Below, in pieces: positions 44,380 to 53,544 of a stretch of DNA of 64,000 nucleotides; position 1 is the stretch's first letter; every line of letters starts with the position of its first letter. Source of the stretch: Tenacibaculum discolor (GTDB taxonomy: Bacteria > Bacteroidota > Bacteroidia > Flavobacteriales > Flavobacteriaceae); the NCBI RefSeq assembly GCF_003664185.1, contig NZ_RCCS01000006.1:372001-436000 (forward strand). The letters are read 5' to 3'. The notes under the pieces were generated by a model that saw only the letters and a program-made list of their open reading frames with translations, ran no database searches and had not been told where the DNA came from. A program made the translations under genes and the position numbers.

Positions 44380-45674
44380 CCCCATGTTTGTTGCATAAAG
44401 TTAATAACACTTTCTTGGTTGGTCTTTTTATATTTGGTTAGGGTGTCTGCTTTTCGGATACCTGTAATTTTCATAATAATATGGTCGGGCATTCCTTTTT
44501 CTGATGATAGAGTAATAAAAGTTCGTCGTGCTGTATGAGTACCTATCATTTGCCATTTTTCTAGTTCTGCTGTGTGTTTTTTATTCCCGATTTTTGTTAG
44601 CTTCTTTACTGTAGTTGTTATTCCTGCTTCTTTGCATATTTTCTTTATTTCTGTATTAAATCTATTTTTTGAAATAACAGGAATGTTCCAATTATACTTT
44701 TCTAAAATAGTTGACAGCCTAGGGGTTAATGGTACAAAACTCTCATGGACTGTTTTTTGATTTCTTTTGATTATCATATCCCCATTTGGTGTTTTAACCA
44801 CATCGGATTTATTAAAAACCGAATAATCTGAAAAACGTTGTCCTGTATAAATACCCAATAAAAATATATCCCTAATTTGATTGTGCTCTTCTGTAGTGAG
44901 TTTTACTTTTTCTATCTTTTGAATTTCTACATCTGTCAAATGAACGGCATCTATATCGTATTTTTTTACTGTATTTTTCAACTCTTTTATTGTAAAACCA
45001 TAGTTGTCTCTAACCCAATCTAAAAAGGCTAAAAACACTTTGATATGTCTATGTAGAGTATTATCGTTATAGGTATTATTACTTTGAATTTGTGCGCCGA
45101 GTTCCTTTGCTTTTTGTTTATCGACCAAATTGATAAAGTCTCTTAGAAATCCACAATAGGTATCTATCCAATTCTCATTCAAGTCTCCAAATAAGGTTAC
45201 TTTGTTTCGATAATGGTCAAATAAAGCTATTTTTTTACTCATATTGTTGTAAAAATAGTCCCAAGCTTTCGAAGTATCTTTACGCTTCTTTTTTGACTCC
45301 ATAAAAACCTTGATAGCTTCACTTACTACATAAGGCAATTCGTCACTTTTATAATTATATTTAAACTCCTTATCAAAAACACTTCGCAATGCTGATTTGG
45401 TCAAAGGAATATTTTTTTGCTGATATTCAGAAATCGTATGCTGTAATAGCTTTTTATAGTTGTCTAAGATTAACGCGATTTGTTTATTCTTTTTTCCAAT
45501 TGCTCCTCGTTTTACTTTTGGATAACGGGTAGAAAAATCCCACTCTATTGGGTTTATTTTTTGTTTTGTACTATATTTAAAATTCTTATTGCTCGTCGGT
45601 TCATCTTTTGCATAGAAAATTAAATCGATTGCCGTTACTACTTCTCCTTTGGGTTTCTTTAAATAAAAATACAT
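44376..45674 (-). CDS. Tyrosine recombinase / site-specific integrase
   Basis: 432 aa. The N-terminal arm-binding domain and SAM-like core-binding domain (about residues 100-220) precede the catalytic domain. Visible catalytic residues are R in YTGQRFSDYS, the HxxR box in THTARRTF and the nucleophile Y415 in TLTKYKK. This is the Bacteroidota integrase type of integrative elements. Its promoter would be in the 45675-45830 stretch. Confidence 0.93.
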   Translation of the reverse strand: MYFYLKKPKGEVVTAIDLIFYAKDEPTSNKNFKYSTKQKINPIEWDFSTRYPKVKRGAIGKKNKQIALILDNYKKLLQHTISEYQQKNIPLTKSALRSVFDKEFKYNYKSDELPYVVSEAIKVFMESKKKRKDTSKAWDYFYNNMSKKIALFDHYRNKVTLFGDLNENWIDTYCGFLRDFINLVDKQKAKELGAQIQSNNTYNDNTLHRHIKVFLAFLDWVRDNYGFTIKELKNTVKKYDIDAVHLTDVEIQKIEKVKLTTEEHNQIRDIFLLGIYTGQRFSDYSVFNKSDVVKTPNGDMIIKRNQKTVHESFVPLTPRLSTILEKYNWNIPVISKNRFNTEIKKICKEAGITTTVKKLTKIGNKKHTAELEKWQMIGTHTARRTFITLSSEKGMPDHIIMKITGIRKADTLTKYKKTNQESVINFMQQTWG

Positions 45675-45944
45675 ACCTTTATTTTTTTACAAACATAACA
45701 AAAAAAGGGAAACAAACAGGGAAAGTAAAATTGTATTTAACTGTGATTTAGGGAAACAACCAAAAACAATAAAAACACATAAAACACTGATAATGTTTAC
45801 ATTTACAAACAAAACAAATAATCATAAACAACATAGCGCGAACACGGCGGATTCGACTACGTCCGAATCCACTCGGTAATTACTAATACTAGTTCTTAAA
45901 CAAAATATGTAACTTTAATCCCGTAACAACAGTTATACAAATAC
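45675..45944. other. Intergenic region with cassette-end signature
   Basis: No gene. The first 150 bases are AT-rich and repeat AAACAA words. At 45838-45875 the sequence GCGCGAACACGGCGGATTCG is followed by a hairpin, GGATTCG (45850-45856) with CGAATCC (45864-45870). The word ACGGCGGAT is shared with the end of the cassette at 23699-23707, so this looks like the right end of a lost or neighbouring cassette, or the edge of the integrative element. Confidence 0.5.
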
Positions 45945-46533
45945 GTTGTAGCACATTTAAAAAAACCTATGGCAACATACCAATTTCTAACCTTTGTACT
46001 TCCAAGAAAGTCAATTGAAAACAAATATGGCGAAATTCCAAAACAACTTGAAATGAAACACGCTGAATGGGAAAAGTATTGGAACAATTGGAATATGGAA
46101 CTGAATAAAGTACCAGAACCTGAATTTGAAGATGCGATTTCAACGAAATGGTGGAAAGGAATCCAGATTAACATTGCGGAATTAAGAAATGAAATTGACA
46201 AAATTATTCCAAGAGCTACGTGGAATAATGAAAGTTGGAAAATTGAAAACGGAGAAGTTGACCACGATTTGAGTATTGACTATAATGAAAAGGAGAATTT
46301 TATAGAAGATTTTAGATTTCGGACTGATTTAAGAGATTCGAAACTGGATTTCTTAAATTCAATGCTGGAATTATGCAACCGAAATGATTGGATTTTAATG
46401 GACGAAAACGGAAATTTAAGCGAACCAAAAATTGAAAGTTTAGCTGAATTAATTAAAGAATCTCGAGCTCACATGTTTATTACAAATCCAGAAGAATTTT
46501 ATAACACTTTAAAATAAAAAAACGTGCTACAAC
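45945..46533. repeat. Inverted-repeat-bounded single-gene cassette
   Basis: GTTGTAGCAC (45945-45954) is the exact reverse complement of GTGCTACAAC (46524-46533). The arms flank one gene only. The right arm runs into ACCGTATAA, close to the AAAGTATAA after the cassette at 23672. Confidence 0.78.
45969..46517 (+). CDS. Hypothetical protein in inverted-repeat cassette
   Basis: 182 aa, ATG start 14 bases after the left arm. It is rich in tryptophan and acidic residues (KHAEWEKYWNNWNMELNKVPEPEFED, STKWWKGIQINIAELRNEIDKIIPRATW) and has no signal or membrane segment. No known domain is recognised. It looks like a cytoplasmic, helical, all-soluble protein of the kind often found as single-gene cargo. 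Confidence 0.7.
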   Translation: MATYQFLTFVLPRKSIENKYGEIPKQLEMKHAEWEKYWNNWNMELNKVPEPEFEDAISTKWWKGIQINIAELRNEIDKIIPRATWNNESWKIENGEVDHDLSIDYNEKENFIEDFRFRTDLRDSKLDFLNSMLELCNRNDWILMDENGNLSEPKIESLAELIKESRAHMFITNPEEFYNTLK

Positions 46534-46581
46534 ACCGTATAAAATTAATTGCTAGTGCAAACCTACTATAACAAAATAAAT

Positions 46582-47190
46582 ATGAATACAGTAATTGAAA
46601 AATATATAAACGGACTTAAAAAAGCATATTTAGAAAATAATGGACAGGAGGATTGGGAGCATTTTGAAAAAGTTATACACGGTTCTGAAAAAGTAAATAT
46701 TGATAGGTTAAAACAAATTTATCCTGATATCCCAGATACTTTAATTGACTTACTTGAATACGTTGATGGAACATATTGGCGGAAATATGGAAACGAGGAA
46801 ATCTCCTTTTTTATTTTAGGTTCTGATGTTAATGAATACCCCTATTACCTATTATCTTCTAAAGAAATAGTTGAAAATCAAAGTAAAGCAAAAGAATACT
46901 ATTCAGATTATATTGAAAGAAAATACGAAGGAGTTGATATAGACGAAAAAATAACCAATAATTCGGAGGTTGTTAAGTGGCTTCACTTTTCTGATTGCAT
47001 GAATAATGGTGGAACTTCTCAATTATTTATAGATTTCAGTCCTTCTGAAAAAGGAAAAAAAGGACAAATAGTAAGGTTTTTGCACGATCCAGATGAATTC
47101 AAAGTAATAGCCGATAGCTTTGACGAGTACTTAGAAAAATTAATAAATAATGACTATAACTTTATTAATGAGGATATAATGGAGTTTTAA
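46582..47190 (+). CDS. SMI1/KNR4 (SUKH) family protein
   Basis: 202 aa from the ATG at 46582; the frame is open to a TTG at 46549 but the ATG fits the family. The SUKH pattern is visible: IDRLKQIYPDIPDTLIDLLEYVDGTYW at the start, FFILGSDVNEYPYYLLSSKEIVE in the centre, FSDCMNNGGTSQLFIDFSPS and the C-terminal FDEYLEKLIN. SUKH proteins often serve as immunity proteins against contact-dependent nuclease toxins, but no toxin gene is adjacent here, so the role is open. Confidence 0.85.
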   Translation: MNTVIEKYINGLKKAYLENNGQEDWEHFEKVIHGSEKVNIDRLKQIYPDIPDTLIDLLEYVDGTYWRKYGNEEISFFILGSDVNEYPYYLLSSKEIVENQSKAKEYYSDYIERKYEGVDIDEKITNNSEVVKWLHFSDCMNNGGTSQLFIDFSPSEKGKKGQIVRFLHDPDEFKVIADSFDEYLEKLINNDYNFINEDIMEF

Positions 47191-47292
47191 ATAACAGTAT
47201 ACAAATAATATATAAAAGCAGTAATGCGATTACTGAAGTCACAACTAACGGTTATACTAAACCGTTCCCTACAACTTAAAAATAGCTTATAA

Positions 47293-47853
47293 ATGAATGA
47301 TAAAAAGAAAATAATTGGAATTTGTGGGAGTGCCAGTCGAAACTCTGCAAACCTGACAATTCTAAAATACATAGCAGAATCCCAAAAGTCAGAATTCGAC
47401 TTTGAAATGATAGAAGATTTAACCGAATTCCCACATTTTAGAACTGAATTGACTGATAAAAATGTTCCTGAGAAAATCGTAGACTTCAGAAATAAAATAT
47501 TAAGCGCAGATGGAATTATTATTTGTACACCTGAATATGTTTTCAGCATACCAAGTAGGCTGAAAAATATTTTGGAGTGGTGTGTCTCGACAACTGTATT
47601 TTCTGATAAACCAATCGGACTAATAACTGCTTCGGCAAGTGGAGAAAAAGGACACCAAGAGTTAAAACTAATTATGGAAACTATACAGACTATATTTACC
47701 GAAGACACTACCCTATTAATAAAAGGGATAAAAAGTAAAGTTTCTAAAGAAGGAAAAATAACTGATAAAAAAACAGAAACTGAATTACAAAAACTTATTA
47801 AGTCTTTTAAAGAATTAATAAAAAAGCCAGCAAGTAACATCGTGTATAATTAA
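47293..47853 (+). CDS. NADPH-dependent FMN reductase family protein
   Basis: 186 aa. The flavodoxin-like start IIGICGSASRNSANLTILKYI carries the FMN phosphate-binding G-S-x-R-x-x-S loop, and ICTPEYVFSIPSRLKNILEW matches the second flavin-contacting motif (PEYxxSxPxxLKNxLDW). Probably a dimeric quinone, azo or chromate-type reductase. Confidence 0.92.
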   Translation: MNDKKKIIGICGSASRNSANLTILKYIAESQKSEFDFEMIEDLTEFPHFRTELTDKNVPEKIVDFRNKILSADGIIICTPEYVFSIPSRLKNILEWCVSTTVFSDKPIGLITASASGEKGHQELKLIMETIQTIFTEDTTLLIKGIKSKVSKEGKITDKKTETELQKLIKSFKELIKKPASNIVYN

Positions 47854-47956
47854 TAAATTAGTTCACACCTACTTACAAAATTTAATGCTAGCTAGTGCCA
47901 CTACTTGTCTATACAGACAGACAAAAAAATCCATAATTGAATAAATAAAACTTTAA

Positions 47957-48246
47957 ATGTTTATAATTAATCTGACTTATAAAACAGAACTAAAAAAATT
48001 GACCACTTTCTTAACGAGCATATTGAATTTCTAAATAAGCAATATGAATTAGGACATTTTATAGCTTCTGGACGAAAAATACCAAGAACGGGCGGAGTAA
48101 TATTATCAAATGTCAAATCTAAATCTGAATTGGAGAAGATTATAGAAAAAGACCCTTTCAAGAAAAATGAATTAGCAGATTATGAACTGACTGAATTTGT
48201 ACCGAGTAAAACTTGTGAAGAATTGAAATTCTTAATGGAAGAATAA
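47957..48246 (+). pseudogene. YciI-family protein gene with a one-base frameshift in an A7 tract
   Basis: Translation starts MFIINLTYKTELKK at 47957 and is broken at the A7 run 47992-47998. Adding one A restores a complete 96-aa YciI-like protein (IDHFLNEHIEFLNKQYELG, FIASGRKIPRTGGVILSN, then DPFKKNELADYELTEF with the stop at 48244). The catalytic-type H-D pair of the family would be in IDHF and KDPF. It is either a recent pseudogene, a slippage switch, or an assembly error. Confidence 0.8.
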
Positions 48247-48287
48247 AGTACGAACACACAATAAGTTTATTATATATAAAAATTACT

Positions 48288-49301
48288 ATGAAATTAATTC
48301 TAAAACCCCTCAAATGGATAGGTACATTTTTAGTTGGAATTATACTACTCTTAATAGTATCAGGAGCATGTTACCGTTTGTTTAGCTCAAAACCTGTTCC
48401 TCCTGGAAAATTAGTTGATGTCAACGGAACAAAACTTCACATAAGAGCTGAAGGTAAAAAAAACGATTTACCAACTATTATTCTTGAAGCTGGCGCCAAT
48501 AGTCATACAGATATGCTTCATTGGATTGCAGAAGGATTGAAGAAAAATATGAGAGTAATACGTTATGACAGAGAAGGAAAATGGTTTAGCGAATCAAGTA
48601 AGGATAGTATTACATCAGAATTCTATGCGCACCAATTACACGAATTACTTGAAAAAAGTGGAGAAAAACCTCCTTATATACTTATAGGTCATTCTATGGG
48701 TGGACCTTACAATCAAATATTTAGAGACCTATACCCAAATGAAGTAAAAGGAATGGTCTTCCTTGACTCTAGTCACCCTGAACAATGGGAACGACTAGCT
48801 CAAAAAGAACTGATTCCAAAAGAACAAATTAACTTCCTAAAAATTACTGCTATTATTTCAGATATGGGAATAAGAGGCATCTATAATAAAATAACTAGTC
48901 CTAAAGCTAAAAATGATGGCTTACCTAAAGACTGCCATATCCGTAACCTCAATCTTGCTTCTTATTCAGGTAAGGTTTATCACAGATATTTAAAAGAAAA
49001 CCGCATCAATAAAGATATCCTTGAGCGAGCAGGTCAGGCAAAAAGTTTAGATTCATTACCAGTTTTAGTTTTTACCGCTACTGAACAGTATAATAAACCT
49101 CAAAAAGAAAAATTTAAAAAGAATGGGATTGATACTGACAAACAAATTCAATTATGGTTAGATATACAAAAAGAACTGGCAGAACTATCTACTAATAGTA
49201 AACAATTTGTTATTGAATCAAATCATGGTACTATAATTACCAAAAAGGAAAACGCTGATATAATTAATAAAGAAATACTTTTAATGGTGGAAAAAAATTG
49301 A
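48288..49301 (+). CDS. Alpha/beta hydrolase, membrane-anchored
   Basis: 337 aa. An uncleaved or signal-type N-terminal helix (LIVSGACYRLF region) is followed by the hydrolase fold. The nucleophile elbow is GHSMGGPYNQ, the acid probably lies in LPVLVFTATEQYN and the histidine in IESNHGTII. The substrate is unknown. It lies between the YciI pseudogene and a copy of the terminator-bearing repeat. Confidence 0.88.
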   Translation: MKLILKPLKWIGTFLVGIILLLIVSGACYRLFSSKPVPPGKLVDVNGTKLHIRAEGKKNDLPTIILEAGANSHTDMLHWIAEGLKKNMRVIRYDREGKWFSESSKDSITSEFYAHQLHELLEKSGEKPPYILIGHSMGGPYNQIFRDLYPNEVKGMVFLDSSHPEQWERLAQKELIPKEQINFLKITAIISDMGIRGIYNKITSPKAKNDGLPKDCHIRNLNLASYSGKVYHRYLKENRINKDILERAGQAKSLDSLPVLVFTATEQYNKPQKEKFKKNGIDTDKQIQLWLDIQKELAELSTNSKQFVIESNHGTIITKKENADIINKEILLMVEKN

Positions 49302-49341
49302 AAAATAAAATCGTAAGTAAAATATTATATAGCCACATTAC

Positions 49342-49470
49342 AATGGATTCAAAATTCACCTATCACAGCTCAAAAACACCATTTTAACCGTACATTTTTG
49401 TACGGTTTTTTATTTTGTTTTATCTTGGCTAACGCTAATAAAAAAACAAAAATTGCTAAAAACTTCCGCT
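49342..49470 (+). repeat. Dispersed terminator-bearing intergenic repeat, copy 2
   Basis: ACCGTACA (49387-49394) pairs perfectly with TGTACGGT (49399-49406), then T6 and the conserved tail ATTTTGTTTTATCTTGGCT. Upstream, GATTCAAAATTCACCTATCA matches copy 3. It ends the hydrolase transcript. Confidence 0.88.
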
Positions 49471-49565
49471 TATCATACCATAAAAGGAATATAACAGTAA
49501 ATTTATTCTGTATATAAACTAGTAGTAGCAATACATTCTAAATTCAGGTAAGAAATAACCCACTT

Positions 49566-50474
49566 ATGAAACATATCAGCCTCCTTTTACTATTTTTATG
49601 TATAACTTTAATTGGTTGTAATAAATTAGCTAAACATAAAAGCATCTCAGTTACTCAAACAAAAGTCGAATCAATAGATTCAATAAAAACAAAAGATGTA
49701 ACATTTGAGAGTGAAGGGGTTACTTTGGCTGGTACAATTTACACCCCAAAAAAACCTCATGCTTCTGTTGTTATAGTACACGGTTCTGATAGTGTTCCGA
49801 GAATGACCAAATTCGCTGAATTATTAGCTAAAAATAACATTTTAGTATTTACTTACGATAAGCGTGGGGTTGGAGAATCAGGTGGAATTTATGCAGGGCC
49901 TGAAGTAGGCACGAACAATATTAGTACAGATAATCTTGATTTATTAGCAAAAGATGCAAGTGCAGCTGTAAATTTGATTCAACAAGAAAATAAAAGTCTG
50001 CCTATTGGTTTATTAGGTTTTAGCCAAGCAGGTTGGATAATTCCAATTGCTGCAAACAAAAATCCACTTGTAGAATTCATGGTATTGTTTAGTTGTCCTA
50101 CTATTACAACTCTTGAACAGCTCAGGTTTCAATTTTATACTAATGGAAATTCTGACTTTTGGAAAAATCATACCGAAAAGGATGCCAAACAACACACTAA
50201 AAATGATCCTGACAGATACCAATTTAAAGCTACTGACCCTCTAGATGCATTGAGCAATCTTTCAATTTCTGGTCTTTGGCTTTTTGGTGAAAAAGATATT
50301 CAGATACCTGCAAAATTGTGCATAGAAAACCTTAATAACTTAAAATCTCAGAATAAACCTTTCGAACATGTTCTATTCCCTGCATTAGGTCATAACACTG
50401 GATATTCAGCCTCTAAAGAACCATTTAACATAGCAATGAAATGGATAAAAAGAGAAGCTATAAAATTGCGCTAA
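49566..50474 (+). CDS. Alpha/beta hydrolase lipoprotein
   Basis: 302 aa, lipobox at MKHISLLLLFLCITLIGC. The fold begins DVTFESEGVTLAGTIYTPKKPHASVVIVHGSD. The nucleophile is in GLLGFSQAGWI, and the histidine is in LGHNTGYS near the C-terminus. Similar to dienelactone hydrolase or BAAT-like lipases of Bacteroidota. It is 48 bases upstream of the metallo-beta-lactamase gene and may be co-transcribed. Confidence 0.88.
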   Translation: MKHISLLLLFLCITLIGCNKLAKHKSISVTQTKVESIDSIKTKDVTFESEGVTLAGTIYTPKKPHASVVIVHGSDSVPRMTKFAELLAKNNILVFTYDKRGVGESGGIYAGPEVGTNNISTDNLDLLAKDASAAVNLIQQENKSLPIGLLGFSQAGWIIPIAANKNPLVEFMVLFSCPTITTLEQLRFQFYTNGNSDFWKNHTEKDAKQHTKNDPDRYQFKATDPLDALSNLSISGLWLFGEKDIQIPAKLCIENLNNLKSQNKPFEHVLFPALGHNTGYSASKEPFNIAMKWIKREAIKLR

Positions 50475-50522
50475 TGACAATTTGAAGAACTAAATCAAAA
50501 AAACACTAATATACATACCTAA

Positions 50523-51281
50523 ATGAAAGCTGTAATAAAAACTTTATTTATAATCTTAATTTCATTAACAGTTACAAGCTGTGACCATAAAAAAAATGAT
50601 TCTTTTAAACCTAAAGAGGTTTATAAAACTAAAAACCTAATTATCAAACAAATTTCTAAAAACTCGTTTCAACATACCTCTTTTTTACAAACTGAAAGTT
50701 TCGGAAATGTTCCTTGTAACGGTTTAATTTTTAGCTATAAGAATGAAGTTATAATTTTTGATACCCCAACAGATAACTCTACCTCAGAAGAGTTAATAAA
50801 ATGGGTAAATGAAACTCTTGACTCAAAAATTAACGCAATTATTCCAACTCATTTTCATGATGATTGTTTAGGTGGATTAAAGGCATTTCACCAACATCAA
50901 ATTCCTTCTCATTCATATTATAAAACTTTAGAGCTTGCTAAAGAAAATAATTCTGAAGTTCCACAAAACAGCTTTAAAGATTCTCTTATATTAAAAGTTG
51001 GTAATAAAGATATTATTGCAAAATATTTTGGAGAAGGACATACGAAAGATAACGTTGTTGGTTATTTCCCTTATGAAAATATTATGTTCGGAGGATGTTT
51101 AACAAAAACACTTAATGCCAGCAAAGGAAATTTAGCAGATGCCAATGTTTCAGAATGGTCTAATACTGTTGAAAAGATTAAACTAGAATACCCCAATATA
51201 AAAATTGTTGTTCCTGGACACGGAAAATATGGAGATATGAAGTTATTAGACTACACTATTAACTTATTCAAAACTGAATAA
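50523..51281 (+). CDS. Subclass B1 metallo-beta-lactamase, lipoprotein
   Basis: 252 aa, lipobox at MKAVIKTLFIILISLTVTSC (C20), so membrane-anchored as in NDM-type enzymes. The complete B1 zinc site is visible: H110, H112 and D114 in THFHDDCLGG, H173 in GEGHTKDN, C192 and the substrate-binding lysine K195 in FGGCLTK, and H233 in VPGHGKYGD. The segment KGNLADANVSEW is the B1-specific continuation. It should hydrolyse penicillins, cephalosporins and carbapenems, but the range cannot be read from sequence. Confidence 0.9.
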   Translation: MKAVIKTLFIILISLTVTSCDHKKNDSFKPKEVYKTKNLIIKQISKNSFQHTSFLQTESFGNVPCNGLIFSYKNEVIIFDTPTDNSTSEELIKWVNETLDSKINAIIPTHFHDDCLGGLKAFHQHQIPSHSYYKTLELAKENNSEVPQNSFKDSLILKVGNKDIIAKYFGEGHTKDNVVGYFPYENIMFGGCLTKTLNASKGNLADANVSEWSNTVEKIKLEYPNIKIVVPGHGKYGDMKLLDYTINLFKTE

Positions 51282-51350
51282 AAAAGGCATCAACCAATAA
51301 TATTTTTTAACAAAACTCTAAAAGTTAAATAAAAAGATTATAGTTATTTA

Positions 51351-51497
51351 ATGAACTTAATTACAAACCATCCTTTTGCTGGCCCCGTTGATAAATCCAT
51401 TTCAGATTCTTATTACTATTCAAAATCAAAAAGAAATATTTGTTATTCCCCTATGGGAAATTGGTTTGAACTGGGTAAAGAAAAAAAGGTATAAATA
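51351..51497 (+). pseudogene. Truncated duplicate of the DKNYY gene 56742-57908
   Basis: The first 23 bases and the next 104 are near-identical to 56742-56764 and 56893-56996 of the DKNYY gene. A 129-base in-frame segment (43 codons, including the membrane/lipobox region) is missing, bounded by TCCTT direct repeats in the full gene (56762-56766 and 56891-56895). After LGK the sequence diverges and stops, leaving a 48-aa reading frame that lacks a signal. Confidence 0.85.
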
Positions 51498-51663
51498 AAA
51501 TAATTATGAAATTTTAGACAAACCATTTATACTGAGCTCAAGCACTCGATTAATTATATTTAAAATAAAAATTCACTCAAATTAAAAATAAAAACAATAG
51601 TTGATGCTCTTTATGAATACTATTTTCTTACTATTAAAAAATCTTAAAATTAAAACAATTGTT

Positions 51664-53289
51664 ATGTTTAAAGTAAAATCGGTAATCATACTATGTTTAC
51701 TTTACTCTTGCTCTACTAAAGCTCAGGAAACGATTACCAAAGAAGCTGTTACAGAACTAATGGTTATAGAACAAGAAAAGTTATGTGAAGACAAAAGCAT
51801 AATCGAAAAAAAAAAAAAAGAAATAAAATCTTTTTTAGATACGATAAGTATTAATCATTTAAAGAAACAAGTTAATGAGAATTTAAATTACTACATAAAC
51901 AATGAAAGTAGTATTATTGAATCACTTAACAATCATCAAAAAGATATAAATGAAAGAATTAATAGTAACATAAAATTATACTTACCTAACGAAGAAAAAT
52001 ACACTAATAAGGAAAATATACTTTTAAAATTAGTCAACAACAACCATTTAGAATATAGAGATACTATACAAAAAGGTACTTATTTTAATCAGCTTTTTGA
52101 ACACAATAAATCTTACATTAAACCTCTAGTCATGAATAGTGGCTTCTCTACTTATAATTTTAAGAGTAAAGTAACTACCCTACCCTACTATTCTTTAAAC
52201 TCTCATTCTGAACAGAACTTGAGAATTATGAATATTTATTACCATGATGGTACTAAAAAAAACACCCCAACCCCTATCGAATCTCATTCATTCCCTTTGA
52301 ATTCTATTCCTGTAAAAAAAATGAAACATGTTGATAGTTTACAGCTAGAATTCAAAATTAATTACTTAACCAAAATTGATTCTATTCATTTTAAAAAAAA
52401 TGAAATAGAAATACAAAAAGGAGACTTTAAACTACTTAAAATGGAGAAAAATTATGTAGAATACGAAACTCCAAATGCATATTCTTCTTATATAGAAGCA
52501 TACTATTACAATGAAGAAGGAAAAGCTTTAAAAACTAAATTCAGTATCAGTAATCTATCTACAGAGACTCCTGTACAAGAGTACAATGAGACATTTAACT
52601 ATATAAAAAGTACTTCTGAATATGTAAATAGAATAACTACTAAAGAGGAAGCTTTTCTAACATTAAAATACCTAGATTTAAAAAACCATAATAATCCACA
52701 TAAAAAAACTAAGAGTAGAGTAACCTTAGAAGGAAATGTTGATTCTTTTACTTTATATATAGAAAGTAAAAGAGATACAATTACCTTTTTAACCACACTT
52801 AAAAACGGGTCATCAGTAAAAAAACTTTACCTACATAAATTAGAGGACAAGACAGAGTTTATTGACAAAGACGGAAAAATAATTACTTCAATTCCTTCTT
52901 CTGTTCACTTTTTATCACATCATACAGGCTATCATTCCGATAAATATTTTTTCACAGAAAGAACAGAAGAAAGAAACTATTATTATCTAGATCAAGACAA
53001 GCAAACTATTTCTAAACTTCCTTATTCACAAATAGAATACTTATGCTCGCCTATATTACTTGTTAAAGAAAAAGGGAAGAAAGGGTTTAAATTATTATCT
53101 GCAGAAAAAAACCTATTACTATCTGACAAAACATTTACTAATGTTTTTATTCAGCGTTATATAGGTGAAGGTATTCTAGTATATAACAGCGAAGGAAATT
53201 TTCTGCTTTATGACCAAGACAACAAATTAATTACCGAAAACACAAAAAAAGTAGATAAAATAATTCTAAAAAAATCAACAGGGTGGTAA
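51664..53289 (+). CDS. Hypothetical lipoprotein, 541 aa
   Basis: I start at the ATG at 51664 (MFKVKSVIILCLLYSC, a good lipobox signal); an ATG at 51604 and others upstream give a poor N-terminus. No known domain is recognised. The region after residue 40 is helical and charged (EKKKKEIKSFLDTISINHLKKQV), followed by beta-rich repeats (FTLYIESKRDTITFLTTLKNGSSVKKLYL; TFTNVFIQRYIGEGILVYNSEG). An A14 tract encodes EKKKKE and could shift the frame. It sits in the cassette-rich region. Confidence 0.7.
   Translation: MFKVKSVIILCLLYSCSTKAQETITKEAVTELMVIEQEKLCEDKSIIEKKKKEIKSFLDTISINHLKKQVNENLNYYINNESSIIESLNNHQKDINERINSNIKLYLPNEEKYTNKENILLKLVNNNHLEYRDTIQKGTYFNQLFEHNKSYIKPLVMNSGFSTYNFKSKVTTLPYYSLNSHSEQNLRIMNIYYHDGTKKNTPTPIESHSFPLNSIPVKKMKHVDSLQLEFKINYLTKIDSIHFKKNEIEIQKGDFKLLKMEKNYVEYETPNAYSSYIEAYYYNEEGKALKTKFSISNLSTETPVQEYNETFNYIKSTSEYVNRITTKEEAFLTLKYLDLKNHNNPHKKTKSRVTLEGNVDSFTLYIESKRDTITFLTTLKNGSSVKKLYLHKLEDKTEFIDKDGKIITSIPSSVHFLSHHTGYHSDKYFFTERTEERNYYYLDQDKQTISKLPYSQIEYLCSPILLVKEKGKKGFKLLSAEKNLLLSDKTFTNVFIQRYIGEGILVYNSEGNFLLYDQDNKLITENTKKVDKIILKKSTGW
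51806..51819 (+). repeat. A14 homopolymer inside a coding region
   Basis: Fourteen A in a row at about codon 48 of the lipoprotein gene. Such runs slip during replication; the present length keeps the frame open. Confidence 0.9.
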
Positions 53290-53344
53290 TACGTACATAA
53301 TTTGCGTGTAAAGAATTGAAAGTTTTCGTATTACTTACATAGTA

Positions 53345-53475
53345 TAGATTCAAAAATTTACTTATCAAACCTGAAAAACATTTAATTTAACCGTACATTT
53401 TTGTGCGGTTTTTTATTTTGTTTTACCTTGGCTTTCGCTTATAAAGAGAACAAAAATTGCTAAAATCTTCTACCC
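53345..53475 (+). repeat. Dispersed terminator-bearing intergenic repeat, copy 3
   Basis: ACCGTACA (53390-53397) with TGTGCGGT, then T6 and ATTTTGTTTTACCTTGGCTTTCGCTTATAAA. Closest to copy 2 (shared GATTCAAAAATT and ACAAAAATTGCTAAAA). Confidence 0.88.
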
Positions 53476-53544
53476 ATTATTTCTTTTATTGATTTTTATT
53501 CTCTGTTAAAATAAACTTTAGTACTAATAAAAATTGAAATAATA

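Noticed and set aside
40356-45944. Exact attachment (att) direct repeats of the integrative element
   Set aside because: I compared both flanks by eye and found no convincing matching direct repeat, so no boundaries are given.
45945-46533. Integron attC sites
   Set aside because: The arms do not fit the RYYYAAC/GTTRRRY form, no integron-type integrase is present, and each arm pair brackets the gene rather than lying only after it.
47187-47840. 217-codon minus-strand frame opposite the FMN reductase
   Set aside because: It is a shadow of the reductase and its flanks; the plus-strand protein has clear flavin motifs.
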